A DNA stretch of 54,581 nucleotides, taken from contig NZ_QLOE01000010.1 in assembly GCF_003264935.1 (NCBI RefSeq), forward strand, positions 1-54,581. Reading direction: 5' to 3'. The notes under the pieces were generated by a model, which was not told the origin of the DNA, did no database searches, and saw nothing but the letters and a program-made list of their open reading frames with translations. A program made the translations under genes and the position numbers. This document shows, in pieces, positions 18,411 to 28,589 of this stretch. Origin of the DNA: Methanothermobacter tenebrarum (GTDB taxonomy: Archaea > Methanobacteriota > Methanobacteria > Methanobacteriales > DSM-23052). The first letter of the stretch is position 1, and every line of letters begins with the position of its first letter.

Positions 18411-19592
18411 TTGTTGAGTTACAAAAGGATAATATTAGCACTGATTGTTAGTATGTTTATTGTTGGTATTTACATTTTTTTTAACGCCACAAGTAGTGGA
18501 GAAGGATATAATTTTAGTGCTTTTGAGGTGAGCCCTTCTAATGCATCATATATAGTGGTTGGCGATTCCTATATTAAGGTCTCCCCAAGGGAGAGGGTGG
18601 TCACTCAAGTAGATAGGGTGATAAGAGACAGGGCATCAAATTATAATTTGGATGTCCCCCCAGATCATAGACCCCGTGATCCTAGCGAAGTCGTGCCTTG
18701 GATGGAAGGTGCAAGGATACGTGAATTGATGAAATATGCCAATATCACAGTGATACCAGCGACAAATGTAACTGTTAAGAAGATTAATGGAAGCTATTTT
18801 GCACCTGATGATAAAGGAAATTTCGTGTTTGAAGTTGATGTGAGTAAATTGGGCCGCTTAAATTCGATTAGAATTGATGAGAATACATGGAAAGAGATAG
18901 ACACGCACGGGATGAATGTACTAGTCCCCACGGCAATTGAAGAAAATGCATCCTTGGTTGTTGGTTGTGGTGATCACCCTGGGAAGGCAAAGGCTGAAGC
19001 ATACCTAGCAGAGCATGGTATAGATTGTTACGCGCCCTGTGACAGGTTCACATCCAACATAATGCCCTACAAAGGCCCTGGGACTATCCTAGGCAGCGCC
19101 CCCATAAGACCCTTAAAGGATGGGGAGGGTGCGATTATCGGAGCCCAACCAATATATTTCAGCGTGGATGAGAAGATAGTGGTCCAAACAACCACCCGAG
19201 CCTACCCTGACCAATATTGTGACACCCCATACAGGTATTTCACGAGCCTAGAACGCAAATATGGGATTGACTTGGATTTAGTGGTTGTTGATGCCAATGC
19301 CGGGGAAGCCTATAAAGTTGTTGACAAGGCGCGTGAAACTGGAGCCAAGATTATAGGGGTTAGAGTACTGAATGAAAAGGATAAAAAACCAGTTGAAGAA
19401 TGGTTAAGGGAAGATAGGAGTCATAGGGCGATCCTATTCCACTCCGCCGCTTATGAGCCAGGTTACTCCCTGTTTTTTGAATTCCCATACCAAGTGGCCG
19501 GACAAGACCCAAACCCAAAATTTATCGGGAACATTTCAGATTCACAGATACAGGAGATATTTGATAAGATAAGGAGTTTGTGGGGTGGATAA
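18411..19592 (+). CDS. Membrane-anchored extracytoplasmic protein of unknown function
   Basis: 393 residues from TTG 18411; GGAGGGTATC lies just before it, so the ATG at 18393 overlaps the ribosome binding site and is less likely. One N-terminal membrane anchor (IILALIVSMFIVGIYIFF) is followed by about 365 outside residues with Cys at VVGCGDHPG, IDCYAPCDR and DQYCDTP. The C-terminal part looks alpha/beta (LDLVVVDANAGEAYKVVDKA, then GAKIIGVRVLN), like a nucleotide- or sugar-binding half-fold. I do not recognise a family. Gene-poor stretches flank it on both sides, so its context gives no clue. Confidence 0.7.
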   Translation: MLSYKRIILALIVSMFIVGIYIFFNATSSGEGYNFSAFEVSPSNASYIVVGDSYIKVSPRERVVTQVDRVIRDRASNYNLDVPPDHRPRDPSEVVPWMEGARIRELMKYANITVIPATNVTVKKINGSYFAPDDKGNFVFEVDVSKLGRLNSIRIDENTWKEIDTHGMNVLVPTAIEENASLVVGCGDHPGKAKAEAYLAEHGIDCYAPCDRFTSNIMPYKGPGTILGSAPIRPLKDGEGAIIGAQPIYFSVDEKIVVQTTTRAYPDQYCDTPYRYFTSLERKYGIDLDLVVVDANAGEAYKVVDKARETGAKIIGVRVLNEKDKKPVEEWLREDRSHRAILFHSAAYEPGYSLFFEFPYQVAGQDPNPKFIGNISDSQIQEIFDKIRSLWGG

Positions 19593-20498
19593 AAAAACCC
19601 CAGGATCTCACATGATCCCCTATTTGCCCCCATACAGCCACTAGATATATCGGGGGGATGAGTGGGCATATGATGATAGGATTCCTTATTATCACCTATC
19701 ATTAGTTTGAGCATCTGGTTAGCCATGATACTTTTTTTGACCCCCCCAAATTTGTGTAAATCTGAAAAATTTCAAAATAGGGGATAGTAATATCACTAGC
19801 CCAAGGGAAATAACATAGTGCCCCCCACATAATCAAAGGCTAGATATGCAATTATGGCTAATCCTTTCATGTTATAGTCTTCTGGGGGGGGTAACATCCC
19901 ATTTAGCAGATGATTATCTCCTTTAAATTCTTTTGGAGGGTTATCACCCATTTTTGGCATGAACATAAGGTTTTTCTGGTTAGGAGATTTTCAAGGGGGC
20001 TTATTTCATCGCCTTATATGTCCCCAGTTTTTTACAGGCGCACACTCACCCTGCTTCTAATCACAAGTCAAAAAAGAAGATTATTTCTATTACAATTATC
20101 TTGTTCATGGTTTCGATTTGAAAACAAGTATTACTAAACCTCAAATTATAGGATCCCAGCCATGAGGCAGACACCAAAATTTCGACTTGTAAACGAGAAT
20201 CACCCCCTTGTTTGAAGGGAAATTTCGACTTGAAAAACTTGTAAAACAAAAAAATGAAGATTCTATTTCATGCCAAGAGAGTGCGGATTAGAGTGATAGC
20301 TTTTGATTTTAGAATTTGTAGAAAATATCTTATGTAACTATATAAGTTAACATATTGTTATATAAGAAATAAGGTGATCACATATAATACAATTCTAGGA
20401 ATACTATGGAAATAGTATCCACCCTCCCACATTTTTCTAAGTTAACAACAGACCGGCTTTTGGGTGGGGATTCAAAAACACGAGAAAGGGATGTGGAA
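19593..20498. other. Gene-poor stretch with a thrice-repeated TTTCGACTTG-like motif
   Basis: No gene is supportable here. TTTCGATTTG at 20111 and TTTCGACTTG at 20180 and 20223 each sit beside a partly complementary AAAAC(A)AG or AACTTG segment, giving weak inverted repeats. The spacing (69 and 43 bases) and poor conservation argue against a CRISPR array. TATATAAG at about 20340-20366 may be the promoter of the Mur ligase gene. An in-frame ATG at 20406 could extend that ligase by 31 residues. Confidence 0.4.
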
Positions 20499-21914
20499 AT
20501 GAAATTTAAATGCACTACAGCGAGTTTAGCTGGGAGATTGGCTCGTTTCATAGTCAAGCTTGGAAGAGGTATGGGTAGGAGTTTCCCAGGCTACCTATTC
20601 CTTAGAATAGGTGGTTTTGATTGTCTAAGGGAACTTTCAAAAAGATCGAAAATTGGCAATATACTCATAACCGGGACTAATGGTAAAACAACAACCACAA
20701 AAATGTTATGCTTGCTTTTAAAGAAAGACTCTTCAGTCTCATGCAACTTCGACAGCAACACAGTAAATGCTGTTGCAACTGGATTACTCGGTGGAAAAGC
20801 CGAGTTCGGAATATTCGAGTATGGTATAAGAACAGCTAAATATTCCATGCCAGATACAGTCTGCAAATATGTGGATCCAATAGGCGTCATATACACAACA
20901 ATCTCAAGGGAACATACAATGGTCGCTGGAGAAAAAAACCCGTTCAGAGAATATTTTAAGGCCAAGAGATTGCTTTCAGCTCCAATGAAAAAAGGTTTTA
21001 TAATTTGTAACGCCGATGACCCAAGAACAGCCTTCATTGGGATGGAAAAAGAAAAAGACGTCCAAGTGGCCTATTATGGCCTTGAGGTGGGCTTGGAGGA
21101 TGAAACACCGCTAAGCGCACCAGTTCATTGTCCAATATGCGAGGAAAAACTAGAATATTCAAAAAGGTACTTGAACCATCGGGGAATATACAGGTGCAAA
21201 TGTGGATTTTCAAGGCCAGAGCCACACGTCAAATTAACAAGACTATCCAAAAAGGACAAAAAATGGGAAATAGAAATTAGTAGTGAAACATGCAATTATA
21301 CAAGCCAAAAAAGGATATCATCAAAATTCAAATTAGAAGTTCCAAATTTCGGCATACACAACCTCTACAATTTCCTTTGCGCATCCACAGCTTATATAAC
21401 ATTCACACCCCATCCAGAAAATATAAAAGAAACAATAATAAAAACAGCCCAGGAACTTGAAAAATTCACCCTACCACCTGGAAGATTTGAAATTTTCAAA
21501 TTAGGTGACAAGACTGTGGGGATAGGCCAGGGAGACAATGGAGACGCGCTAAAAGCCAATCTCCAGGTCCATCCATCAGATGAGATGACGCTTATCTATA
21601 CTACCCCAGACAAAGGGGAAGATGAAATATTCCAAGATCACCTAAGGGTTATCAAATCCGCAAAGCCTATGAAAATTCATGTTTTCCCAGGGAGAGAATC
21701 AACCTCTGCCGCGAGAAATTATTATAAGACCATTAAAGAATATTTCGACGCCAGTTTCCATCCGATTTCAAATAAGGAGATGGACAAGAAAATAGATGAA
21801 ATCCTCGGAATCATAGACGAGTCATCTACAGAATCTGTCATGGTCAGTGGCTGCGGACCAGAACACCTATTCTGGAACAAATTAAAATCAAAATTTAAAT
21901 CAACCTTTATTTAG
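20499..21914 (+). CDS. Mur ligase family protein, MurT-like, with zinc ribbon (pseudomurein-related)
   Basis: 471 residues from ATG 20499. The N-terminus (SLAGRLARFIVKLGRG.. SFPG) is like MurT proteins. The ATP loop is GTNGKTTTT (about residue 59). A Cys4 zinc ribbon (CPICEEKL .. YRCKCG, about 212-237) interrupts the central domain exactly as in MurT. The C-terminal region has the MurT-type DUF1727 character (SGCGPEHLFWN at the end). Mur ligases join amino acids to a sugar or peptide carrier; MurT amidates lipid II with a GatD partner in bacteria, and no GatD-like gene is next to it. In this organism a role in the pseudomurein peptide is likely. ATG 20406 would add a non-conserved-looking N-terminus. 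Confidence 0.82.
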   Translation: MKFKCTTASLAGRLARFIVKLGRGMGRSFPGYLFLRIGGFDCLRELSKRSKIGNILITGTNGKTTTTKMLCLLLKKDSSVSCNFDSNTVNAVATGLLGGKAEFGIFEYGIRTAKYSMPDTVCKYVDPIGVIYTTISREHTMVAGEKNPFREYFKAKRLLSAPMKKGFIICNADDPRTAFIGMEKEKDVQVAYYGLEVGLEDETPLSAPVHCPICEEKLEYSKRYLNHRGIYRCKCGFSRPEPHVKLTRLSKKDKKWEIEISSETCNYTSQKRISSKFKLEVPNFGIHNLYNFLCASTAYITFTPHPENIKETIIKTAQELEKFTLPPGRFEIFKLGDKTVGIGQGDNGDALKANLQVHPSDEMTLIYTTPDKGEDEIFQDHLRVIKSAKPMKIHVFPGRESTSAARNYYKTIKEYFDASFHPISNKEMDKKIDEILGIIDESSTESVMVSGCGPEHLFWNKLKSKFKSTFI

Positions 21915-21945
21915 GCCGCGGCCTCTAAACTTGAAAAAAAGACTT

Positions 21946-22251
21946 TTATTGTGGGTTTATTGTTGGGCGGAGTAATATCTCTAAATGCTTATAAAAATGT
22001 GTTTTATCAACTATTTCTTTAAATGAATGTTCTTTCAATTTTAGTGACGCTGTAGAAGCTCCATTACATTTAAGGTCGCATCCTTCACATCCGAAGCTTG
22101 TAGGATCCGGGAACAGAAAATAACATGGTAATTTCATGTTAACATTCAGTTCTTTGGCTTTTAATCCTTTATCGACCAATTCTTTCAGTTTTTCTTTCAT
22201 TTGTGGATTTTTCACAAAAACGTCATATAATATGTTTCCTATTTTTGTCAT
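21946..22251 (-). CDS. Small Cys-containing protein of unknown function
   Basis: 101 residues from ATG 22251, eight bases after GGGGGTGA; a GTG at 22260 would overlap this site. It is soluble and helix-rich at the N-terminus (MKEKLKELVDKGLKAKEL). A Cys group, LPCYFLF then FGCEGCDLKCNG, could bind a metal. It is convergent with the Mur ligase gene. Family not recognised. Confidence 0.6.
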   Translation of the reverse strand: MTKIGNILYDVFVKNPQMKEKLKELVDKGLKAKELNVNMKLPCYFLFPDPTSFGCEGCDLKCNGASTASLKLKEHSFKEIVDKTHFYKHLEILLRPTINPQ

Positions 22252-22695
22252 ACTTTTCACCCCCCCAGCTAATTATTGGTGGAAAATCCGTTATAGATTC
22301 CAATCATTTATTATATTCCACATCACATATAAAACTATCTTCACTTCCCCCAACAAGAAAATTGGAGAATAAAGGACATCTCTCCGATTTATAATAGTGA
22401 ATATTAGCATGCTCACATTCCATATGGGGTGCCAGTAGGCGAGGCAAAATCATCTTTTACATGACAATAACAGAAAATTTTATCCATATCCAACCTCCTA
22501 TAATTTAAAATGTCATGACTTTAGGTCCTCTCTTTTAATCCAAACCTATAACATCTCTAATTCCAATAAAGTATTTGCAAAGAAGAAAGGATAAATATAT
22601 ATTAGCTTAAATTCAAAATTGGCTAATAATATAAGCCAGTTAGATAAAATTTATTTATGGTATACTCGATCTAAGATTTTCCTCTGAAGGGAGGC
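22252..22695. other. Spacer upstream of MetRS
   Basis: It holds divergent promoter material and no gene. AATATATATTAG at about 22594 could be the TATA box for MetRS. GGCTAATAATATAAGCC at 22621-22637 has GGCT/AGCC arms and might fold weakly in the leader. No T-box or other riboswitch structure was recognised. Confidence 0.35.
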
Positions 22696-24666
22696 ATGGG
22701 AACATTGAAAAAAATATTCATCACTTGCGCACTTCCATATGCAAATGGTCCAACGCACCTTGGACATCTAAGATCAACATATATACCAGCAGATATATAC
22801 GCTCGCTACAATAGGCTGAAAGGGAGGGAAGTCCTATTCGTATGTGCAACAGATGAACATGGAACACCAATAGCTGTCAAAGCCGAGAAAGAATCAAGGG
22901 ACCCACTAGATGTGGCGACCCATTATTATAAGATGATCCGACGCGACCTTGAAGCATGTGACATATCATTTGATAATTTTTCACGTACAAGCAACCCTTT
23001 ACATCATAGAATAGCCCAGAAATTCTTCCTAAACCTCTATGAAAAAGATTTCATCTATGAAAAGGATATAAAACAATTATATTGCAATGAATGTCAACGT
23101 TTTCTCCCTGACAGGTACGTTGAAGGTGAATGTCCATACTGCGGGGCTGAGGGGGCTCGAGGAGACCACTGCGAAGCCTGCGGCAGACACCTCGAACCCC
23201 TACAATTAGTTAACCCTAAGTGCATGATATGCGGCTCAAAACCAGAAGTCAGAAAATCTAGACACTATTTTTTCAGGTTAAGCAAATTCCAGGATAAGAT
23301 TCTCGAGTGGATAAAATCAAATAAGAACTTGCCTGCAAATGTTAGAAACTATGCACTACAATGGGTCAAGGAGGGCTTGAAGGATTGGATACTTACAAGG
23401 GACATGGAATGGGGCATACCAGTCCCCCTTAAGGAAGCCAAGGGGAAAATAATCTACGTCTGGGGGGAAGCATTCCTAGGCTATATTTCATCAGCGGTTG
23501 AATGGAGTGAAAAAACAGGCAAAGATTGGAAAGAGTACTGGGATGACACTGTAATACACTTCATAGGTAAAGATATAATTTATCATCATGCGATTTTCTG
23601 GCCCGCCCTTTTAATGGCGTATGGTTGCAAACTCCCAGACAATATCATAGCAGGAGAATACCTTTCCCTTGAGGGTAAGAAGATGTCCACGAGCAAAAAT
23701 TGGGTTGTTTGGACATCAGAATTCTTGGAAAGGTTTGAAAGCGACATTCTAAGATATTATCTTACAATAAATGCGCCTTTGACAAGGGATACTGATTTCT
23801 CATGGGAAGACTTCCAAAGAAGGGTGAATGATGAACTAGCAGATATACTAGGTAATTTTCTACATCGCACATTCTCTTTCACCAACAGGTTTTATGATGG
23901 TAGGATACCTGAAGCCAATCTAGAAGATGAGGACATTAAAATCATAGAGGATATAAAAAAGGCTAAAGAAAACATTGAAAATGCTATTGAAAGATTCAAT
24001 TTCAGGGAAGGGCTCGTGGAGATAATAGGCTTGGCAAAGAAAGGTAACAAGTACTTCAACGACCAAGAGCCATGGAAGACCATCAAAGAAGACCCTGAGA
24101 GGGCTGCGGCTTGTATATTCACTTGTAACCAGTTAGCCAAGGCAATAGGCTCGTTCTTAAGGCCATACATGCCCAGGAAATCCGCCAAGATACTAGAAAT
24201 ACTCAATTTAGAGGGTGCTTCATGGGACGATGCCACCACCCCAATAAAATCCGGTCATGAAATCAGAAAAGCCAAGCCATTATTCGCCAAGATCCAGGAA
24301 AAGATCATAGAAGAGGAGAAGCGCAAACTCCACCAGAAAACAAAAACCCGAGAAGATGTTAACATAGAAGATTTCGCAAAATTAGACCTCAGAGTGGGGA
24401 GAATATTAGAAGCCTCCAAGATAAAAGGCTCAGACAAACTACTAAAATTGAAAGTTGATTTAAATGATAGGAAAATCCAAGTAGTGGCTGGCATAGGATC
24501 AAAATATTCACCAAATGAACTCATAGGAAAAAAGGTTATAGTACTAGCCAATATAAAACCTACAAGATTATTCGGCATAAAATCTGAGGGCATGATACTC
24601 GCAACAGAAGAAAAAATGGGACTATTAACAGTAGAAGATGGTAAAATAGGTGAAAGGATAAAATAA
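22696..24666 (+). CDS. metG: Methionyl-tRNA synthetase
   Basis: 656 residues. The class I signatures are [11 protein letters not shown] (HIGH-type) near residue 20 and KKMSTSKN (KMSKS-type) near 328. Cys pairs at about 130-180 (CNECQ, CPYCG, CEACG, CMICG) form the zinc knuckles of the archaeal enzyme. From about residue 550 an EMAPII/Trbp111-type tRNA-binding domain follows ([16 protein letters not shown] .. GIKSEGMIL), fused as in many bacteria and archaea. GGGAGG ends one base before the ATG; TTG 22705 is better spaced and may be the true start. Confidence 0.95.
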   Translation: MGTLKKIFITCALPYANGPTHLGHLRSTYIPADIYARYNRLKGREVLFVCATDEHGTPIAVKAEKESRDPLDVATHYYKMIRRDLEACDISFDNFSRTSNPLHHRIAQKFFLNLYEKDFIYEKDIKQLYCNECQRFLPDRYVEGECPYCGAEGARGDHCEACGRHLEPLQLVNPKCMICGSKPEVRKSRHYFFRLSKFQDKILEWIKSNKNLPANVRNYALQWVKEGLKDWILTRDMEWGIPVPLKEAKGKIIYVWGEAFLGYISSAVEWSEKTGKDWKEYWDDTVIHFIGKDIIYHHAIFWPALLMAYGCKLPDNIIAGEYLSLEGKKMSTSKNWVVWTSEFLERFESDILRYYLTINAPLTRDTDFSWEDFQRRVNDELADILGNFLHRTFSFTNRFYDGRIPEANLEDEDIKIIEDIKKAKENIENAIERFNFREGLVEIIGLAKKGNKYFNDQEPWKTIKEDPERAAACIFTCNQLAKAIGSFLRPYMPRKSAKILEILNLEGASWDDATTPIKSGHEIRKAKPLFAKIQEKIIEEEKRKLHQKTKTREDVNIEDFAKLDLRVGRILEASKIKGSDKLLKLKVDLNDRKIQVVAGIGSKYSPNELIGKKVIVLANIKPTRLFGIKSEGMILATEEKMGLLTVEDGKIGERIK

Positions 24667-24690
24667 ACCCCACACAGATTTGTACCGTTG

Positions 24691-26253
24691 ATGAAAATGG
24701 AGGAACCAGCCCTCATAGCAAAATCTGAAAAATTCCTAGAAAGTATAAAAATTCGGAAGATAAACCCAGACGATCTTATAGACCCTAAAGGTTTCATCGA
24801 AACATACACCTATCTAAGATCCAATCTAAGAAAACTCCAAAAAATAAAAAAGAGAATGGAATTAAAAGGATTCAAAACACCATACCGTTCAATGGCAATC
24901 TATGGCCCTCCACTAAAAGGAGAGTTAAAAGCAGAGGACCTCCATGACATAAGAAGACAAACACAATACTTTAGGATGAAAGCTTCGCTTAAAAAGAACA
25001 TCCTCGACAGGGTAAATTCTGCAATAGCATCCCATAGGATAGCATTAGGCCACCTTGAAGAACACGGCGCTTTAACTTGTGAAATGTGCAGAAGAACCTT
25101 CAGGCTTGGCGAATTATCAGAAAATGAACTTAGAGAATGTGAATGTGGCTCCACCCTCCAAGTAAAATTCGAGGATGGGAATATAAAACGTCTTGAAATA
25201 ATACCATACCTCCCACTTTCAGGAGACTATATGGTTAAGATCTCCCAATTAACCCCATGGGCCAGGGAATCTTTCAAAGAGATTATAAGACTCCTAAAGA
25301 ATGAGAAAAGTGGGACTATAACCTCAGCGACCATGATCATTAAAGTCCAAGAATCTGGGCGCTGGGTCAGAAAAAGGATGACCATCGAAGACATTGACCA
25401 CATCGACTATGAGAAGAAATTAAAACAACAATACGGACCCCATGCGAGGATAGAATTCATACAATTTCACCGCAGAAAATCCACAATAATCAATGATAGA
25501 CACGTTAGAACAGCGCTAGCACTAGGCTATTCTGGCTTCATCCAAGATTTCCTAGCTAAAATAGAAGATGAAATCCTTAAAAAGAGATTAAAAAAACCTC
25601 ATATAGTTAAAAGATATGATGAAATACGTGAAGAGGCCGAGGAATATTCACCAACGTTTGTAAGGGAAGGTAAAGAGCTTGAAGAAATCCGAAAAAGAAG
25701 ACTTGAAGACCTTCTCATCCAAGAGGGTCTGGCAGATGAAAATGGAAATCTAAAACCAGATCTTAAATCAGACTTAGAACTGAGAGAGAAAATAATGAAT
25801 ATTTTCTCAAGAACTCCCATAACACTAATACTATGGGATATAGCATGTTATTATCTTACAACATCCTATGACAGAAGAAGTAAATATGCGGGCCCATTCC
25901 CAGGTTTGGGCCCGGTCCTAGACCGTAAACAGGTTAAAACATTTGATAAAATGGATAAAGAAGCTGTTAAACTCCTCAAGGAATATGGTGAGAAAATATT
26001 TTATATAAAAAATCTTCAAAAATTATTATTGAAAAAATTTGAGATAGAAGAAAAAATAAAAGGCTTGCACATGAAAATCAATCCAAGGGCATTTGGAGCC
26101 GCTCTAATCAACCTGGAATCTGGTATAGATGAGAAAACATGTGCTAATATATTTTCTGTGACATTAGAGGAGTTAAAGAGAGAAAGAGAGAATATAAAGG
26201 CTCTTAGAAAACCTACAGACAAGGCCAGGCTCTTCATGGAAATGATCAAATAA
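24691..26253 (+). CDS. DUF530-like methanogen protein
   Basis: About 520 residues, 24 bases after metG. It is soluble with a helical N-terminus (FLESIKIRKINPDDLIDPKG). A zinc-ribbon-like group sits near 130-160 (CEMCRRTF .. ECECGST). Long charged helices fill the middle (EIREEAEEYSP, EIRKRRLEDLLIQEG) and the C-terminal half is basic. Length and layout match DUF530, a methanogen family of unknown function; the match is from memory. It is probably co-transcribed with metG. Start ATG 24691 or ATG 24700. Confidence 0.65.
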   Translation: MKMEEPALIAKSEKFLESIKIRKINPDDLIDPKGFIETYTYLRSNLRKLQKIKKRMELKGFKTPYRSMAIYGPPLKGELKAEDLHDIRRQTQYFRMKASLKKNILDRVNSAIASHRIALGHLEEHGALTCEMCRRTFRLGELSENELRECECGSTLQVKFEDGNIKRLEIIPYLPLSGDYMVKISQLTPWARESFKEIIRLLKNEKSGTITSATMIIKVQESGRWVRKRMTIEDIDHIDYEKKLKQQYGPHARIEFIQFHRRKSTIINDRHVRTALALGYSGFIQDFLAKIEDEILKKRLKKPHIVKRYDEIREEAEEYSPTFVREGKELEEIRKRRLEDLLIQEGLADENGNLKPDLKSDLELREKIMNIFSRTPITLILWDIACYYLTTSYDRRSKYAGPFPGLGPVLDRKQVKTFDKMDKEAVKLLKEYGEKIFYIKNLQKLLLKKFEIEEKIKGLHMKINPRAFGAALINLESGIDEKTCANIFSVTLEELKRERENIKALRKPTDKARLFMEMIK

Positions 26254-26312
26254 AAAAAAGGCCCCTAATATGATGGACCCATAATATTAAAATTAAGAAG
26301 AAAGTGATCATA

Positions 26313-26765
26313 TTGGCTAGGAAAATACATATAAACCAGCCATTAACTTCACGTAGAATAATAGAAGTCCTTGAAAAAAACCCCGAGCTTGAAAAGATCA
26401 CATGCCCGCCCAGCTTATATGATAGAATCCCACCAAAGTACCTCAAAGCCCTCAAAAACCTAGGGATAAAAGTAGAACCTAGAAGACGGCGAAAATATGC
26501 TGAAAAGGATGTGAAGATGATCAGAAAACTTATAAGCGAAGGTAAAACCCCAAAAGAAATAGCGAGTATAACAAAGATACCCATCAAAACCATATACTAC
26601 CTTAAAGGGGACATGAAACTCAAAAGGGGTCCAAAGCCCAAATATGATAAAATCACGAGGATGCGCGTACGTAAAATGGCAGAAGAAGGCGTGCCCGCGA
26701 AAAAAATAGCTGAAAAGTTTAATATACCCTTAAGGACAGTCTATTATATAATCAAAAAAGGGTGA
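26313..26765 (+). CDS. DNA-binding protein with two helix-turn-helix repeats
   Basis: 150 residues from TTG 26313, just behind AAGTGATCA. The first HTH (DVKMIRKLISEGKTPKEIAS, then ITKIPIKTIYYL) and the second (RMRVRKMAEEGVPAKKIAEK, then FNIPLRTVYYI) are repeats of one resolvase-type unit, joined by a basic linker (KLKRGPKPKYDK). The N-terminal part (TCPPSLYDRIPPKYLKALK) is unfamiliar. Its TGA stop lies inside the ribosome binding site GGTGATCC of the MraY-like gene that follows, so the two are translated as a pair. It may regulate that gene or the Mur ligase region (inference). Confidence 0.75.
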   Translation: MARKIHINQPLTSRRIIEVLEKNPELEKITCPPSLYDRIPPKYLKALKNLGIKVEPRRRRKYAEKDVKMIRKLISEGKTPKEIASITKIPIKTIYYLKGDMKLKRGPKPKYDKITRMRVRKMAEEGVPAKKIAEKFNIPLRTVYYIIKKG

Positions 26766-26771
26766 TCCCAG

Positions 26772-27734
26772 TTGCTAACAGTTGAATTTAACACTATAAT
26801 AACAATATCTATCATTTGTTTCATAGTGGCATTTTCATCAACCTACCTTGTAATGCCAAGATTAATAAACAAGCTAAGGAATGCTAACGTGGTCGGTAAA
26901 GACATCCACAAGATTTCCAAGCCAATAGTCGCCGAAATGGGTGGTATTGGAATACTATTCGGATTCATAATAGGAATGTTCATAGCAATCTGCACATTCC
27001 CAAAACTTCATTATGAACTCATGGTAACCTTACTTGTTATCATACTAGTCGGCCTCGTGGGTATGGTAGACGACCTTGTAAGGCTATCATCAAAGGAAAA
27101 ATTATTCCTCTTATTCTTGGCTGGACTCCCACTTATATGGGTGGCCCCACCTAACGTGGGTATACTATATCTTATAAGCATGCCGATAGCAGTTTCCATT
27201 GCTTCGAACCTCACCAACATGTTAGCTGGCTTGAATGGGATCGAATCAGGATTAGGATCTATAGCTATGATATCACTCACGGCATCCTGTATAATAATGG
27301 GAAAATATGACGTTTCACTCATTACAATGACAATGTTAGGTTCGCTGTTAGCCTTTCTAATATACAATCGTTACCCCTCACGTGTATTTCCAGGAGATGT
27401 TGGTACACTTATAATAGGGGCATGTATAGCTGCTGTGGCATTCATAGGACGTATAAAGAGCATAGCATTCATCGTATTATTGCCCAATATAATAGATTCT
27501 ATCCTGAAATTCTATAGTGCGGGTGTGATGGAGAGGCATCAACACGCCCCTACAAGGGTTACAGAAGATGGTAGACTCGTAGCCCCCCCAGAGGGGTTCA
27601 ATTCGCTTATAAGATGGATACTTAGAAAACCCATGAAGGAAAAACATGTTGTACTCATCGTATGGTTTATAGGAATATTATTCGGCTCCCTTGGAATACT
27701 ATTAGCATTTATATTACCCCTTGACCCGATATAA
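26772..27734 (+). CDS. MraY/GPT-type glycosyl-1-phosphate transferase (family 4)
   Basis: 320 residues from TTG behind GGTGATCC, about ten membrane segments. Family motifs are GMVDDLVRLSSKEK (catalytic Asp pair), NMLAGLNGIESG and VFPGDVGTL, plus a His-rich loop (ERHQHAPTR). Such enzymes move a sugar-1-phosphate from a UDP-sugar to a polyprenyl phosphate, either the MraY step of wall precursors or the dolichol-linked GlcNAc step of N-glycans. The organism and the nearby Mur ligase favour pseudomurein, but both remain possible. Its end overlaps the convergent TPR gene by 21 bases. Confidence 0.85.
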   Translation: MLTVEFNTIITISIICFIVAFSSTYLVMPRLINKLRNANVVGKDIHKISKPIVAEMGGIGILFGFIIGMFIAICTFPKLHYELMVTLLVIILVGLVGMVDDLVRLSSKEKLFLLFLAGLPLIWVAPPNVGILYLISMPIAVSIASNLTNMLAGLNGIESGLGSIAMISLTASCIIMGKYDVSLITMTMLGSLLAFLIYNRYPSRVFPGDVGTLIIGACIAAVAFIGRIKSIAFIVLLPNIIDSILKFYSAGVMERHQHAPTRVTEDGRLVAPPEGFNSLIRWILRKPMKEKHVVLIVWFIGILFGSLGILLAFILPLDPI

Positions 27735-28589
27735 TAATCTACAAATATCCGCCACAAGCCTAGAAGCTTTAGAGTCGTCTGAACTTCCAAATAGTTTAAT
27801 TGCATTTCTAAAATTCTCTAAAGCCTCTTCTTCATTCCCTTTTATGAAATGTATGACGCCTAGGAAAACATTCACAACCCCAAGTGGCATTTTATTCCCT
27901 TTCTTAGCGAATATCTCCGCAGCCCGTTCAAAATAATTGAATGCATCATCATAATTCTTATCTTCAAAAGAACGGGTTCCAAGGGTTAGGAGGATGGAAG
28001 CTTCACCTGATTCATCATTTATTGCAGTAGCTATATCTAGGGCCTCTTTCAACTCTTCAATGGTGCCCTCAGATGGTTTGTATTCTGATTCTAGACGTCC
28101 AAGTAATGTTCTCAACTTTGGGATTATCTTGTCGATATCAACTTCTAACTTTCCCGGTTCAAAAATCTTTGGGGTTTCTTCAAATTTTTTATGCAATTCG
28201 GCCATTTCTATGGCTTCTTTCATCTTCTCAACTTCGCTTATCTTCTCTTTCATCTCAGCTTTGCGGGGTGATTTAATTGAAGAATAAATTTTGAATGCTT
28301 CCTTGAAATACTCAATAGCAATATCCATCTCTCTCTTATCTAGGTAAACATCACCCATAAAATCGAGTACAACAGCTTCTAGTTCCTTATCATCCATTTC
28401 AACAGCTACTTTAAACGCTTTTTCAAGGTATTCCATAGCATTCTCATGTTCACCCTCATCAAGATAATATCCTGCTATGGATAACAAAATATCGAACTCT
28501 TCTTCCCATAATTCTTGGAGGCGACGAATATAATCTTCTAATGACCTTCCTCTTCCAAATAGGTCAAATAGGCCCAATATTGATATCAT
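27714..28589 (-). CDS. TPR protein, last gene of the Roadblock/GTPase/KaiC-like unit
   Basis: 291 residues from ATG 28589; it overlaps the stop of the gene before it as ATGA and has TTGGGGAA upstream, a sign of coupled translation. Two or three TPR units lie at about residues 30-105 (FDILLSIAGYYLDEGEHENA, then MEYLEKAF; VLDFMGDVYLDKREMDIAIE), followed by a charged coil, then more TPRs at 200-275 (ASILLTLGTRSFEDKNYDDA, then FNYFERAAEIF). TPRs are scaffolds for protein contacts, so it may tie the GTPase and ATPases to a partner. I see no catalytic motif. Confidence 0.8.
   Translation of the reverse strand: MISILGLFDLFGRGRSLEDYIRRLQELWEEEFDILLSIAGYYLDEGEHENAMEYLEKAFKVAVEMDDKELEAVVLDFMGDVYLDKREMDIAIEYFKEAFKIYSSIKSPRKAEMKEKISEVEKMKEAIEMAELHKKFEETPKIFEPGKLEVDIDKIIPKLRTLLGRLESEYKPSEGTIEELKEALDIATAINDESGEASILLTLGTRSFEDKNYDDAFNYFERAAEIFAKKGNKMPLGVVNVFLGVIHFIKGNEEEALENFRNAIKLFGSSDDSKASRLVADICRLLYRVKG

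Noticed and set aside
20111-20249. CRISPR array
   Set aside because: The repeats are only about ten bases, imperfect and unevenly spaced; no Cas gene is present in the window.
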